Below are positions 1 through 6,145 of a DNA stretch of 8,974 nt, one piece after another. The number at the start of each line of letters is the position of its first letter. The stretch's first letter is position 1. Under the pieces are notes generated by a model. That model saw nothing but the letters and a program-made list of their open reading frames with translations. It ran no database searches and had not been told where the DNA came from. The stretch lies in NCBI GenBank assembly GCA_028705905.1, contig JAQWCP010000036.1:1-8974 (forward strand). The letters are read 5' to 3'. Source of the stretch: Oscillospiraceae bacterium (GTDB lineage Bacteria; Bacillota; Clostridia; Oscillospirales; Oscillospiraceae). Made by a program: the position numbers and the translations under genes.

Positions 1-535
1 CCATGAGCAGGGTTTTTTCCAAAGCAAGGCCTTTTTGAAACAACACCCGAATTGGACGCTGCATTCTGTGCAGAACACGGCGGCGGCGGCTAAGTTTGTT
101 GCGGAATCGAAAGATGTGAAAAAGGCAGCGGTGGGCAGCCCACGTGCGGCCCAGCTCTATGGCCTTACAGTGCTTCAAGAGGGAATTAACGACGAGGCGG
201 GCAACGGCACCCGGTTTGTGATCCTCTCCAAAGAACCAGAGCAGCGGGAAGGCAGCGACAAAATGAGCGCCTTGTTTAAAATCCCCCATGAAAGCGGCAG
301 CCTGTACCGCATTTTGGAGGTACTGGCCGCCCACGGGCTTAACTTGCTGAAGTTGGAGTCCCGGCCTATTGTAGGGCGGTGCTGGGAATATCTGTTCTTT
401 TTGGATTTTTCCGGAAACTGGGACGAGGCCCATGTGCAGGCTGCTATGGAAGAGTTGTCGGAGGCCACTGTCCTCCAGATTTTGGGCAATTATAAAGGCG
501 CGGCAGAGCCGGGAGGGGAAGGAGTAACGGCGTGA
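1..535 (+). CDS. pheA: Prephenate dehydratase, C-terminal part (5' end outside window)
   Basis: Converts prephenate to phenylpyruvate in phenylalanine synthesis; cytoplasmic. The reading frame is already open at base 2, so the gene starts upstream; a TTG at 35 is internal, because the residues before it (HEQGFFQSKAFL) are typical prephenate dehydratase sequence. The end of the catalytic domain is visible, including the TRF triplet (bases about 209-217, in GNGTRFVIL), which carries the catalytic threonine in this family. A C-terminal ACT domain follows (about bases 255-490), with the ESRP motif and a GSLY segment at the usual GALV site; both form the phenylalanine feedback site in known enzymes, so allosteric inhibition is likely. 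Whether a chorismate mutase domain is fused at the N-terminus cannot be seen. The stop overlaps the aroK start (GTGA), indicating translational coupling. Confidence 0.93.
   Translation, partial: HEQGFFQSKAFLKQHPNWTLHSVQNTAAAAKFVAESKDVKKAAVGSPRAAQLYGLTVLQEGINDEAGNGTRFVILSKEPEQREGSDKMSALFKIPHESGSLYRILEVLAAHGLNLLKLESRPIVGRCWEYLFFLDFSGNWDEAHVQAAMEELSEATVLQILGNYKGAAEPGGEGVTA
519..524 (+). promoter_or_regulatory. Ribosome binding site of aroK
   Basis: AAGGAG lies inside the end of pheA, 7 bases before a GTG codon at 532. It supports GTG as the aroK start and the 4-base overlap of the two genes. Confidence 0.8.
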
Positions 536-1038
536 AAAATATTGTGCTCATCGGGATGCCCGGTTGTGGGAAGACCAGCATGGGTCTGCGGCTGAAAAAG
601 CGGCTGCGCCGCCCTCTGCTGGATACAGACGAGATGATTATTCAGCGGGAGGGACGGAGCATCCCCCAGATTTTCGCAGAAGATGGAGAAGAATATTTCC
701 GCAAGGTGGAGCATGCATGTGTGCTGGAAGCTGCCCGGGGCGAGGGGCAGATTATCGCCACCGGCGGCGGTGTCGTGTTAAACCCCGAAAACATGGCTGC
801 GCTGAAGGAAACGGGAATTATCTTCTTTCTGGACGTGACGCCCGGTTCCATTGAGAAGCGGACAAAGCTCCACGACCGGCCGCTGGTGCAGCAGGATGGC
901 GGGAAGCTGCGGAAGTTATACCACGAGCGGATCGGCCTGTACCGGAAATATGCGGACGTGCGGCTGAACAACCGGGGCTGGGCAAAGAAGACCATGCTGC
1001 GGATTTTAAACGAGATGAAACGCCGGGAGGGATGTTGA
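532..1038 (+). CDS. aroK: Shikimate kinase
   Basis: Phosphorylates shikimate to shikimate-3-phosphate using ATP, in the chorismate pathway. The 168 residues match the family's usual length. Visible features are a Walker A loop at residues 8-16 (GMPGCGKTS), the DTD motif at 31-33 whose second aspartate contacts shikimate, R57 in FRKVE, the GGG shikimate-binding turn at 78-80, the LID arginine R116 in RPL, and R133 in the ERIGLYRKYAD segment. All key residues are present, so the enzyme should be active. It starts with GTG behind a good ribosome binding site, overlaps pheA by 4 bases, and ends 1 base before the aroQ-aroE start, so it is co-translated within the aromatic operon. Confidence 0.95.
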   Translation: MKNIVLIGMPGCGKTSMGLRLKKRLRRPLLDTDEMIIQREGRSIPQIFAEDGEEYFRKVEHACVLEAARGEGQIIATGGGVVLNPENMAALKETGIIFFLDVTPGSIEKRTKLHDRPLVQQDGGKLRKLYHERIGLYRKYADVRLNNRGWAKKTMLRILNEMKRREGC

Positions 1039-1039
1039 C

Positions 1040-2356
1040 ATGCGGTTTTTGATCTTAAACGGGCCGAATTTGAATTTATTGGGCCGAAGGGAGCCAGAAG
1101 TCTACGGCAGTGACACATATGCGGACCTGTGTCGGCGGCTCATCACCTTTGCCGCCCGCCGCGGCAGCAGCGCCACTTGCTTTCAAAGCAATTACGAAGG
1201 GGCCATCATCGACCAAATTCACAACGCCCCCGGGCGTTTTGACGCCATCGTCCTCAATCCTGGGGCGTTTACGCACTACAGCTATGCTATCTTGGATGCA
1301 TTGCAGTCTGTACAAATCCCGGCGGTGGAGGTACACATCTCCAACATCCACAAACGGGAGGAATTTCGTCACAAGTCCGTACTGGCCCCCGCCTGCGTAG
1401 GCCAGGTTTGCGGACTGGGGTTCGATGGATATGAAGCCGCCATGACCTATTTTTTGGAAAAAGAGGAAACACGGGCGGGTGTGGTTCACAGCGGCGTCCC
1501 GGTGCGTCTGCAAAATGGAATGACAAAGCTTTTTGTCATTGGCGACCCAGTGCTGCACAGTCTGTCGCCGCTATTGCAAAACACCATGATTTCCATGCTG
1601 CACCTGCCTTATGTCTATCTGGCCCAGCCGGTGAAACAAGAGCGGCTGCCGGAGTTTTTAAATGCCTGCAAGGTTTTGGGCGTTGCCGGATTCAATGCCA
1701 CGATGCCCCATAAGGAGGCGCTGCTGCCGCTGATGGACGGCGGGCTATCTGACGAGGCCCGGCGGTTTGGCGCAGTGAACACGGTGTGCATCAGAGACGG
1801 CAAGTGTCACGGCCATAACACCGACGGGCAGGGGTTCCTTCTCGCCTTGCGTCGCCTGGGCGTTTCCCCGAAGGGGAAACGAGCGCTGTTGCTGGGCGCA
1901 GGGGGCGCGTCAAAGGCCGTCGCTTTGTCTTTGGTGGCAGCAGGGGCCGAGGTTGCCCTTTGCAACCGCAGTGTGAAGAAAGCAGAAACCATATGTGCCG
2001 CAGACCCGACACATATGACGCCCTATGGGTTCGACCCCAAAACCCTCTGTACCCTTGCCAAAGAGAGCGACATTCTGGTTAACTGCACTTCTCTCGGTAT
2101 GGAGGGGACGTGTGGGCAGTTTGAAGACTTGTCTTTTATTGCTTGTCTGCCAGAGGCTGCCGTGGTCTACGATGCCATCTATAGCCCACGGGAGACGCTG
2201 TTGCTCCAAACAGCCAGGGCACGGGGACTCCAAACAGCAAATGGTCTTTTGATGCTCCTGTACCAAGCGATCCTCTCTCTGGAACTGTTTACCGGGGAGA
2301 CGGTATTGGGCGAGGAATTATGCGACAGCATGGAGCTACTTTTGGGAACGCTTTGA
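1040..2356 (+). CDS. aroQ-aroE: Fused type II 3-dehydroquinate dehydratase / shikimate dehydrogenase
   Basis: One 438-residue chain carries two consecutive chorismate-pathway enzymes: dehydroquinate to dehydroshikimate, then NADPH reduction to shikimate. Residues 1-140 are a complete type II dehydroquinase: NGPNLNLLG at 7-15, catalytic R17 and Y22, FQSNYEG at 48-54, NPGAFTH at 73-79, and EVHISN at 97-102 with the catalytic histidine H99. After a linker of about 20 residues, residues 162-438 form shikimate dehydrogenase: SLSP at 174-177, catalytic K225 in MPHK, NTV at 247-249, GHNTDG at 258-263 with the catalytic aspartate D262, the GAGGAS dinucleotide loop at 286-291, an NRS motif at 309-311 suggesting NADP(H), and a C-terminal NGLLMLLYQA helix. 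The start has GGGAGG 9 bases upstream. There is no stop or frameshift at the junction. ATG 161 could be a relic or a second start but has no good ribosome binding site. The domain calls are certain; coupled catalysis is inference. Confidence 0.95.
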   Translation: MRFLILNGPNLNLLGRREPEVYGSDTYADLCRRLITFAARRGSSATCFQSNYEGAIIDQIHNAPGRFDAIVLNPGAFTHYSYAILDALQSVQIPAVEVHISNIHKREEFRHKSVLAPACVGQVCGLGFDGYEAAMTYFLEKEETRAGVVHSGVPVRLQNGMTKLFVIGDPVLHSLSPLLQNTMISMLHLPYVYLAQPVKQERLPEFLNACKVLGVAGFNATMPHKEALLPLMDGGLSDEARRFGAVNTVCIRDGKCHGHNTDGQGFLLALRRLGVSPKGKRALLLGAGGASKAVALSLVAAGAEVALCNRSVKKAETICAADPTHMTPYGFDPKTLCTLAKESDILVNCTSLGMEGTCGQFEDLSFIACLPEAAVVYDAIYSPRETLLLQTARARGLQTANGLLMLLYQAILSLELFTGETVLGEELCDSMELLLGTL

Positions 2357-2368
2357 TAAAATGTTTGA

Positions 2369-2887
2369 TTGTATAAAATCATAAAAACGCCGCAAACTGT
2401 GTTCGAGGTGGATGATGTGCAGCGTTTTGGTGTATGGGGAGATGAATCTATTTCCCAAGTCATCGCCGCAGGCCTCAAAGCCTGTGGCGTTTCTTTTGTA
2501 CAGGTGCAACCGCCGGAGCGGTGTCAATCTGGCGGGGCGCTTTTCATCGTTCCGCCGGGGGCAGAGCCGGTGATTTTTCAACCGCCGTTGCATGTACGGT
2601 ATCTGCTGTTGCCAGGCGACCTCGTTTGGCCTTGTATTCAGGCGGATTGCGCTGTGAGCTACGGCATGAAAGCCCGGGATAGTATCACGGTATCCAGTCT
2701 TCAAGAGGATCGAATGGCGTTGTCCTTGCAGCGGGAGCTGGTAACGCTGCCCGGCTATGTGCTGGAACGGCAAGAACTTTGTCTGCCCCGACCAGTGGGC
2801 CTCTCTACAGAAGAGGCTCTGGCGGTGTACGGTGCTCTTTTGATGCTGGGTGTCGCACCCGGAGCATTGAACCGATGCCGCCTGTAG
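2369..2887 (+). CDS. Hypothetical protein at the end of the aromatic operon
   Basis: I do not recognise a named family. The 172-residue product has alternating hydrophobic segments compatible with a small alpha/beta fold: a GGALFIVPPG strand-turn at about 50-59, HVRYLLLPGD at about 75-84, then CAVSYGMKARDSITVSSLQED, a QRELVTLPGYVLERQELCLP stretch, and a hydrophobic C-terminal helix (EEALAVYGALLMLGV). No signal peptide or membrane span is evident. It lies 12 bases after aroQ-aroE, in the same direction and with the same base composition, so it is probably co-transcribed. The start is uncertain: the TTG at 2369 is the first possible codon after an in-frame stop but lacks a clear ribosome binding site. 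The GTG at 2417, preceded by GAGGTGG, would give 156 residues. Its place in the operon is no proof of a role in aromatic synthesis. Confidence 0.7.
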   Translation: MYKIIKTPQTVFEVDDVQRFGVWGDESISQVIAAGLKACGVSFVQVQPPERCQSGGALFIVPPGAEPVIFQPPLHVRYLLLPGDLVWPCIQADCAVSYGMKARDSITVSSLQEDRMALSLQRELVTLPGYVLERQELCLPRPVGLSTEEALAVYGALLMLGVAPGALNRCRL

Positions 2888-2890
2888 TGG

Positions 2891-2937
2891 CCCCGCCTCC
2901 TAACCGGAGGCGGGGTGCTCCCCGTAAGAGGCTTTTT
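2891..2937 (+). terminator. Terminator region with alternative hairpins after the aromatic operon
   Basis: A perfect 10-bp stem, CCCCGCCTCC (2891-2900) with GGAGGCGGGG (2906-2915) around a 5-base loop, begins 3 bases after the stop codon. A second small hairpin, CGGGG/CCCCG (2911-2924), follows. GAGGC at 2928-2932, directly before TTTTTGTTTTT, can pair with GCCTC at 2895-2899. The T-tract is 17 bases beyond the first stem, so the exact terminating structure is unclear, but the region fits factor-independent termination. Confidence 0.65.
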
Positions 2938-3058
2938 GTTTTTACAGAGGAAAGGCTGCTGCCCTCGGTATCGGCTTAGAGTAGCCATTACCCTCTTACA
3001 ACGGTGGCGGCTGCTTCTGCTGGGAAAGCAAAAAGAAGGACATGGGAAAACCATACGT

Positions 3059-3088
3059 TTCATATTTCCATTTTGCCTGGCATATAGT
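3059..3088 (+). promoter_or_regulatory. Possible sigma-A promoter for the OB-fold gene
   Basis: TTCATA (3059-3064) and TATAGT (3083-3088) are separated by 18 bases and lie about 35 bases before the start codon at 3122. The -10 matches consensus at five of six positions; the -35 at only four. The rest of 2938-3121 holds no other feature I can support. Confidence 0.3.
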
Positions 3089-3121
3089 GGGACAAAGCCA
3101 GATACAAAAGGGAGTGAAACG

Positions 3122-3763
3122 ATGGAATGGGAACGCAATGAAAATCGGGTGTTACTGCGGGGGGTCGTGGAAGAGATGCCCTGCTTCTCTCACGAGAGCC
3201 GGGGCCAGCGGTTTGAAACTTTTCCCCTCTCTGTAGAACGGTTGTCCGGCGCGGTGGATTGTTTGCCTATCTTGTGCGAAGCGGCGCTGGCCGGGACGGT
3301 GAGAAGGAAGAGGCGCTTGGAGGTGCGAGGGGAGCTGCGCTCCTTTAACAATAAGAGCGGGCAGGGTCGACGGCTGATTTTGTCCATCTTTGCAAAATCT
3401 CTGGAGGAGACGACAGGTGAATTCGAGAACGAGCTGCACCTGGAAGGGGTGCTGTGCAAGACACCCGTTTTCCGCAGAACGCCTTTGGGGCGGGAAATTT
3501 GCGATTTTATTTTGGCCGTGAACCGACGATATGGGAGGGCTGACTATCTCCCCTGTATCGCCTGGGGCCGTCTGGCGGAGGGGATTGCCGCCCAGCCTGT
3601 GGGAAGCCGCCTGTGTTTGGAAGGTCGGATGCAGAGCCGCACTTACCGCAAGGTATGCGGCGACGTGATGGAAGAACGGACGGCCTTTGAGGTGTCTGTT
3701 ATGCGTCTAGCCCCAGAAGAAGTTACCCAGGCATTTCCTCTTTATCCTGCGGAGCTGATATAA
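3122..3763 (+). CDS. SSB-like protein with two OB folds
   Basis: Probably binds single-stranded DNA in the cytoplasm. The 213-residue product has two tandem OB-fold regions. Residues 8-92 form a divergent copy (NRVLLRGVVEEMP, later RRLEVRGELRSF). Residues 104-197 form a recognisable SSB-type copy: NELHLEGVLCKTPVFRRTPLG, then CDFILAVNR at 127-135, DYLPCIAWGR at 141-150 with W148, GSRLCLEGRMQSR at 161-173, and FEVSVMRL. The acidic, phenylalanine-tipped tail of canonical SSB is absent; the chain ends in PLYPAELI, so recruitment of repair partners through that tail is not expected. ATG 3122 is chosen because GGGAG lies 7 bases upstream; the frame stays open back to 2915, but that stretch is arginine/leucine-rich, overlaps the preceding terminator and looks non-coding. 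It is probably an accessory SSB paralogue; role inferred from the family. Confidence 0.82.
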   Translation: MEWERNENRVLLRGVVEEMPCFSHESRGQRFETFPLSVERLSGAVDCLPILCEAALAGTVRRKRRLEVRGELRSFNNKSGQGRRLILSIFAKSLEETTGEFENELHLEGVLCKTPVFRRTPLGREICDFILAVNRRYGRADYLPCIAWGRLAEGIAAQPVGSRLCLEGRMQSRTYRKVCGDVMEERTAFEVSVMRLAPEEVTQAFPLYPAELI

Positions 3764-3829
3764 AAAAGCTGGATGATATCGATAAATGAGGTTCCACTCG
3801 TTAACAAGCCACATAATTGGTACATACGT

Positions 3830-3873
3830 AAAAAACAGGGGAAGTACGAATGCAAGTACGTCCCCTGTTTTTT
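3830..3873. terminator. Bidirectional terminator after the OB-fold gene
   Basis: AAAAAACAGGGGA (3830-3842) pairs perfectly with TCCCCTGTTTTTT (3861-3873). The inner GTAC copies at 3844-3847 and 3856-3859 extend the stem past a mismatch, leaving an 8-base loop. A-tract and T-tract flanks allow use from either strand. It lies 67 bases after the OB-fold gene and marks the transition to the AT-rich cassette. Confidence 0.88.
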
Positions 3874-4031
3874 CCAATCTAATATCCAAGGCTAAAAATA
3901 GAATATCACTGCCTCTGATGTGAGATACTTCTACACCATATGTATTTGGTACGATGCATATTTGGCTCAAGGTAGGATATTTAGAATGAAAAAACGACGA
4001 AAACCATTGGAATTTTCATCAAAATAATCTA

Positions 4032-4060
4032 TTGAAAAATATAGGAATTAGTAATATATT
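4032..4060 (+). promoter_or_regulatory. Sigma-A promoter of the regulator gene, overlapping a palindrome
   Basis: TTGAAA (4032-4037) and TATATT (4055-4060) each match consensus at five of six positions, with 17-base spacing. The -10 box is embedded in the perfect 12-bp palindrome GTAATATATTAC (4051-4062), a possible autoregulatory site. The transcript would start near 4067, giving a leader of about 75 bases. Confidence 0.65.
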
Positions 4061-4093
4061 ACAAAGAAGCAAATACGACATTTAACAAATGAG

Positions 4094-4128
4094 CATCACC
4101 TGGTCAAGGTGCATGTAAAAAGGTGATG
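4094..4128 (+). promoter_or_regulatory. Possible alternative hairpins in the regulator leader
   Basis: CATCACCT (4094-4101) can pair with AGGTGATG (4121-4128), next to the ribosome binding site. Alternatively CACCT (4097-4101) can pair with the nearer AGGTG (4107-4111). The two pairings are mutually exclusive. Function is unproven. Confidence 0.3.
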
Positions 4129-4140
4129 GGAAGGAATCAA

Positions 4141-4776
4141 ATGATTAAAAAGTCTAAATATACAAGCCCCAGATATCAACTGATTGCCATAGATATAGCA
4201 TCAAAAATCGTGGATAAACATTATAATGTAGGAGATAAGATATATACCCGATCTTCCATCGCCAGCCAATATGGAGTGTCTGCAGAAACGGCAAGGAGAG
4301 CAATTAGTATTTTAGCAGAGCTTGAGATTGTTGAGAGTACGAAGGGGAGCGGGGTGGTTATCAAAGCTTATGAAAAAGCGGTTGAATTTGTTCATCAATA
4401 TAACGATATACAGACCATTAATGATTTGAAAAAAGATATTATGGGGAGCGTAGAACGACAAGTAAAAGAGATGGATTATTTTAATGATAGTCTAACAAAA
4501 TTAATTGATAAAATGGATCGATTCCGCTCAAGCAATCCGTTTACACCTTATGAGATAGAGATTACAACGGAAACCCCCTTGTTAAATAAGACGGTTTCTG
4601 AAATGAATTTTTGGCATAATACATCTGCCACCATTATTGCGGTTAAAAGGAATGATGAATTATTAAGATCACCAGGGCCTTACATTACTTTTTTGCCAGA
4701 TGATATCGTATATTATGTTGGAGATGATAAAAGTTCAGAACGGGTCTATCATTTTATATACCCGGATAACATCTAA
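4141..4776 (+). CDS. busR: GntR-family regulator with C-terminal RCK_C domain (BusR-like)
   Basis: Predicted repressor of the osmoprotectant transporter downstream. With ATG 4141 the protein has 211 residues; GGAAGG ends 6 bases upstream. In-frame GTG 4123 and ATG 4126 would add 5-6 residues but lack a ribosome binding site. Residues 10-76 are a GntR winged helix (YQLIAIDIASKIVDKHYNVGDK, YTRSSIASQYGVSAETARRAI, then a GSG wing at 69-71). Residues 85-130 are a charged helical linker, probably coiled coil. Residues 137-208 are an RCK_C/TrkA-C domain (YEIEITTETPLLNKTVSEM, SATIIAVKRNDELLRSPGP, FLPDDIVYYVG). This order is that of streptococcal and lactococcal BusR, a c-di-AMP-binding tetramer repressing a glycine betaine transporter. 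Ligand and target are inferred from architecture, neighbours and the operator at 4932-4969. It has its own promoter and terminator. Confidence 0.88.
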   Translation: MIKKSKYTSPRYQLIAIDIASKIVDKHYNVGDKIYTRSSIASQYGVSAETARRAISILAELEIVESTKGSGVVIKAYEKAVEFVHQYNDIQTINDLKKDIMGSVERQVKEMDYFNDSLTKLIDKMDRFRSSNPFTPYEIEITTETPLLNKTVSEMNFWHNTSATIIAVKRNDELLRSPGPYITFLPDDIVYYVGDDKSSERVYHFIYPDNI

Positions 4777-4832
4777 CGATGGTATAAAATAGTTTTAAAT
4801 CCATTATACAATTACGGATTCTACTTCCACCT

Positions 4833-4880
4833 AAAAACTGATTTAATATTCAAAATATTTTGAATATTAAATCAGTTTTT
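4833..4880. terminator. 48-bp perfect palindrome acting as bidirectional terminator
   Basis: Bases 4833-4880 form an uninterrupted palindrome centred between 4856 and 4857 (AAAAACTGATTTAATATTCA on the left, its exact complement on the right), followed by TTTTTTT on the + strand and an A-tract on the other side. It lies 57 bases after the regulator stop and before the transporter promoter, so it separates the two transcription units. The stem is almost entirely A/T. Confidence 0.85.
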
Positions 4881-4926
4881 TTATCCCAAAAAAGATTCGC
4901 AGGGATGCATTCAAAGTGTTTTATAT

Positions 4927-4955
4927 TTGACAAAGTAACAACTTTAATATAATAT
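4927..4955 (+). promoter_or_regulatory. Promoter of the osmoprotectant transporter operon
   Basis: A perfect -35 TTGACA (4927-4932) is followed by a perfect -10 TATAAT (4948-4953) at a short 15-base spacing, or by the overlapping TAATAT (4950-4955) at 17 bases. The transcript would start near 4960-4962, about 50 bases before the ATPase start. The -10 lies exactly between the two operator arms, so a bound repressor would block RNA polymerase. Confidence 0.8.
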
Positions 4956-4969
4956 GAAGTTGTTACTTT
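4932..4969. promoter_or_regulatory. Two-part palindromic operator around the transporter -10 box
   Basis: AAAGTAACAACTT (4932-4944) and AAGTTGTTACTTT (4957-4969) are perfect 13-bp inverted repeats with a 12-bp gap. Each arm is itself a dyad, AAGT-N4-ACTT (4933-4944 and 4957-4968), giving two dimer-sized sites 24 bp apart centre to centre. That suits a tetrameric regulator with two DNA-binding heads, such as BusR. Assignment to the upstream regulator is inference. Confidence 0.7.
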
Positions 4970-5010
4970 TGAAATTTAAACCCCAATATCGTAAAAAGAG
5001 AGGAGAACGT

Positions 5011-6138
5011 ATGATTGAATTTGTAAATGTAAAAAAGAAATTTAAAGACAAGATGGTATTAAAAGATATCTCCATCAAGATAGAAGAAGGCAAACTTGTG
5101 GTATTTATTGGCGCAAGTGGCTGTGGTAAAACAACGACACTAAAGATGATCAATCGGCTTATAAAGCCTTCATCTGGTCGAATCTATATTAATGGAGAAG
5201 ATATAGAAAAAAAGGATGTTATAAAGCTACGTCGTAATATGGGGTATGTGATTCAACAAACTGGTTTATTGCCACATATGACAGTAAGGGAAAATATTCA
5301 ATTGATTCCCAAAATAGAAAAATGTGATCCCAAGGAATTACAGGAAAAAACTTATAGATTAATGGATATGGTGGGGCTTGACCCAGATGAATTTTTAGAC
5401 CGTTATCCGGTTGAATTAAGTGGAGGACAGCAGCAAAGAGTGGGAGTTGCTAGGGCTTTTGCCACAGAACCAGATATCATACTCATGGATGAACCATTTT
5501 CAGCCCTGGATCCTATTACACGCGTTGGACTGCAGGATGAATTAGTAAATCTACAGGCCCAATTGAAAAAAACAATTGTATTCGTTACACATGATATGGA
5601 TGAAGCGATAAAAATCGCTGATATGATTTGTATTATGAAAGATGGTGAAATACTACAGTATGATACACCTGAAAATATATTAAAAAACCCAAAAGATGAA
5701 TTTGCAACTCATTTTGTTGGCAAAAATCGAATATGGGCATCCCCGGAATATATTAAAGCAGAAGATATTATGATTAAATCTCCAGTGACTTGTACAGAGA
5801 ATATGACGGTATTGCGCTGTGTGGAAAAAATGCGCTCGTTCCATGTGGACAGTTTGATGGTAATAGACAATAAAAACAAAAAACTACTGGGTGTTGTCAA
5901 TGCAAAAGACCTGCAAAAGTCAGCGGATATAGCCCAAAAAGTAAGTCATGTTATGAATTCAGTTTTTTTGGGAGTTCATTTGGAAGACAACATCGTTCAA
6001 ATTTTAAAAGTAATAGATGATAATAATATTTCTAATATTCCGGTATTGTCTGAGGATAATACACTCCTGGGTCTCATCACTAAGAGTAGCTTATTGACGA
6101 CATTAAGCCAACCTTATTTAGAGGAAGAGGAGGTATGA
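5011..6138 (+). CDS. opuFA: Osmoprotectant ABC transporter ATPase with CBS domains
   Basis: ATP-hydrolysing subunit, on the inner face of the membrane, of a quaternary-amine (betaine/carnitine/choline type) importer of the OpuC/OpuF family. The protein has 375 residues from ATG 5011, with AGAGGAG ending 5 bases upstream; the frame opens earlier (4954), but that part overlaps the promoter and operator. Visible parts are Walker A GASGCGKTT (34-42), Q-loop IQQTG (81-85), signature LSGGQQQR (136-143), Walker B ILMDEP (157-162), D-loop SALD (164-167) and switch H194. Two CBS domains follow (about 252-306 and 310-365; IPVLSEDNTLLGLITKSSL in the second). In related transporters CBS domains sense ionic strength or bind c-di-AMP, so direct control of activity is possible; the nucleotide bound here is unknown. 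The gene is 7 bases from its permease partner. Confidence 0.93.
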   Translation: MIEFVNVKKKFKDKMVLKDISIKIEEGKLVVFIGASGCGKTTTLKMINRLIKPSSGRIYINGEDIEKKDVIKLRRNMGYVIQQTGLLPHMTVRENIQLIPKIEKCDPKELQEKTYRLMDMVGLDPDEFLDRYPVELSGGQQQRVGVARAFATEPDIILMDEPFSALDPITRVGLQDELVNLQAQLKKTIVFVTHDMDEAIKIADMICIMKDGEILQYDTPENILKNPKDEFATHFVGKNRIWASPEYIKAEDIMIKSPVTCTENMTVLRCVEKMRSFHVDSLMVIDNKNKKLLGVVNAKDLQKSADIAQKVSHVMNSVFLGVHLEDNIVQILKVIDDNNISNIPVLSEDNTLLGLITKSSLLTTLSQPYLEEEEV

Positions 6139-6145
6139 CGATAAA

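Larger units (their letters stand above)
3764..4140. other. Intergenic junction between GC-rich chromosome and AT-rich cassette
   Basis: This 377-base gap contains the terminator at 3830-3873, the regulator promoter at 4032-4060 and a possible leader hairpin at 4094-4128. Bases 3874-4031 are AT-rich with no supportable gene; open frames here run through the terminator and lack ribosome binding sites. No integrase, tRNA or insertion sequence end is visible. Confidence 0.6.

Noticed and set aside
642..1118. Long - strand open frame (158 codons)
   Set aside because: It is the shadow of aroK and the start of aroQ-aroE; the + strand proteins carry all family motifs.
1076..1558. Long - strand open frame (160 codons)
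   Set aside because: It is antisense to the dehydroquinase domain in GC-rich sequence; no recognisable motif or start signal.
2353..2379. Possible internal promoter (TTGATA, 15 bases, TAAAAT) before the hypothetical gene
   Set aside because: The spacing is short and both boxes are imperfect; simple co-transcription with aroQ-aroE explains the gene equally well.
2915..3121. In-frame upstream extension of the OB-fold gene
   Set aside because: It begins inside the terminator hairpin, is unusually rich in arginine and leucine, and has no ribosome binding site, while ATG 3122 has a good one.
3707..3970. 87-codon open frame on the - strand
   Set aside because: It runs through the strong terminator at 3830-3873 and into the end of the OB-fold gene, with no family resemblance.
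4954..5010. Upstream extension of the ATPase gene
   Set aside because: It overlaps the -10 box and the right operator arm; ATG 5011 has a strong ribosome binding site and matches where ABC ATPases begin.
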